NCBI GenBank assembly: GCA_963808455.1
Contig: CAWEHT010000239.1
Coordinates: 1 to 6,080, forward strand
Direction: 5' to 3'
DNA length: 6,080 bases
Origin: CAWEHT01 sp963808455
GTDB taxonomy: Bacteria > Chloroflexota > Anaerolineae > CG2-30-64-16
Shown here: one piece after another, positions 5,376 to 6,080 of the stretch
How positions within the stretch are numbered: the stretch's first letter is position 1
How the letters are laid out: each line of letters starts with the position of its first letter
Position numbers and translations under genes: made by a program
The notes under the pieces: generated by a model
Told to the model about the DNA's origin: nothing
What the model saw: the letters and a program-made list of their open reading frames with translations, nothing else
The model's database searches: none

Positions 5376-6080
5376 TCAGTCTCCGACCAGTGCGCGCAGA
5401 AAGAAAGCCAGGTTAGCGGGACGCTCGGCCAGGCGGCGCATGAGGTAGGGATACCAATGCGTGCCATAAGGGACGTAGACGCGGACCTTATAGCCTTTGA
5501 GGGCCAAAGATGCCTGGAGCTCCCGGCGGATGCCGTAGAGCATCTGGAACTCAAAGGCCGAAGAAGGGATCTCCCACTGGTAAGCGTAGGCGCGGACGAA
5601 GTTGATGACGGCCTCGTCGTGCGAAGCGATGCCGGCATAGGCGCCCCGCTCGCGCGCGCCGGGGGCCAGCGCGGTGCGAGCCAGCTCTTGCAGCGACCAG
5701 GTCACATGCTCCCGCTCGCGGTAGGCGAGGGCCGGCGGCTCGTCGTACGCCCCCTTGCACAGGCGCAGGCGCCCTATCCCATCCGCAACCAGCCGGTCCA
5801 CGTCGGCCTGGCTGCGCCTGAGGTAGGCCTGGATGACGATGCCGACATTCTGATAGGCCAGGCAAAGGCGCCGGTAGAGCGCGATCGTGCGCTCGACGTA
5901 GGCGGAGCCCTCCATGTCGATGCGCACGAAATTGCCAAGCGCCGCGGCCTCGTGCAGGATCCGGCACATATTCTCGTAGCACAAGCCCTCGTCCAGGTCC
6001 AGGCCCATCTGGGTCAGCTTGAGAGACACATGGCAGTCGAGTAAGCAATACGCAACGGTCAGGGAGATGAGACATAGAAC
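5376..6080 (-). CDS. Proline dehydrogenase, 5' end outside window
   Basis: This FAD enzyme oxidises L-proline to 1-pyrroline-5-carboxylate, the first step of proline breakdown, passing electrons to quinone; the monofunctional form is usually about 300 residues. Here 234 codons are in the window, open at the edge, so roughly 70 N-terminal residues are missing. Motifs in order: VSLKLTQMGLDLD (its Lys matches PutA Lys329), FVRIDMEGSAYVERT (Asp as PutA Asp370), NVGIVIQAYL, RLCKGAYDEPP, FEFQMLYGIRRELQ, VRVYVPYGTHWYPYLMRR, and RRLAERPAN. The pair Arg-Arg preceded by Tyr at -3 matches the proline-carboxylate contacts Tyr552, Arg555 and Arg556 of PutA. The whole core is intact. The GTG at 6029 is internal to the conserved core, not a start. 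No pyrroline-5-carboxylate dehydrogenase is in the window; the next gene downstream is the reductase. Confidence 0.93.
   Translation of the reverse strand, partial: VLCLISLTVAYCLLDCHVSLKLTQMGLDLDEGLCYENMCRILHEAAALGNFVRIDMEGSAYVERTIALYRRLCLAYQNVGIVIQAYLRRSQADVDRLVADGIGRLRLCKGAYDEPPALAYREREHVTWSLQELARTALAPGARERGAYAGIASHDEAVINFVRAYAYQWEIPSSAFEFQMLYGIRRELQASLALKGYKVRVYVPYGTHWYPYLMRRLAERPANLAFFLRALVGD

Noticed and set aside
5373..6044. Plus-strand open frame opposite proline dehydrogenase
   Set aside because: Antisense shadow of a highly conserved enzyme; no start signals or domain.
1..6080. CRISPR array, tRNA/rRNA genes, complete insertion sequence or defence system
   Set aside because: No regularly spaced direct repeats, no cloverleaf or rRNA-like sequence, no transposase or defence-protein motifs seen on either strand.

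Overview
The window is GC-rich bacterial DNA. It carries a lipoprotein with a LysM domain, a very large secreted SpoIID/LytB protein with beta-sandwich modules, short intergenic repeats, and proline dehydrogenase and short-chain reductase genes. The style of the proteins and repeats resembles Chloroflexota (Anaerolineae/Caldilineae-like genomes). This placement is an impression and was not tested. No rRNA, tRNA, CRISPR array or complete insertion sequence is visible.

Layout. (1) 1-421, minus strand: 5' part of a LysM lipoprotein gene cut by the window edge, with a near-consensus promoter at 486-514. (2) 422-882: mostly non-coding, holding that promoter and an inverted array of 9-bp units (616-700). 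(3) 883-1086, plus strand: a 67-aa antitoxin-like protein, followed at once by what looks like the decayed first codons of a MazF/PemK-type toxin. (4) 1121-1374: non-coding, then a strongly self-complementary stretch (1375-1437) just before the signal peptide of the next gene. (5) 1375-4356, plus strand: one large exported SpoIID/LytB-domain protein of about 993 residues if intact. Its coding signal moves between reading frames near 2600, 2990, 3098 and 3975, with zero net shift, so it is either a frameshifted gene or one with several sequence errors. (6) 4357-4497: short convergent intergenic gap with small hairpins. (7) 4498-5304, minus strand: short-chain reductase of the FabL/FabI enoyl-ACP reductase type. 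(8) 5376-6080, minus strand: proline dehydrogenase, 5' end outside the window.

How the genes relate. The LysM lipoprotein and the SpoIID-like protein are both cell-envelope, peptidoglycan-linked proteins, but they lie on opposite strands and are separated by the antitoxin remnant locus, so no operon joins them. Proline dehydrogenase and the reductase are co-directional, 71 bp apart, and may be co-transcribed, although a stem-loop lies between them. I see no convincing new multi-gene system. The most notable points are the frame-broken SpoIID gene, the orphan antitoxin with a toxin scar, and the two structured repeats.
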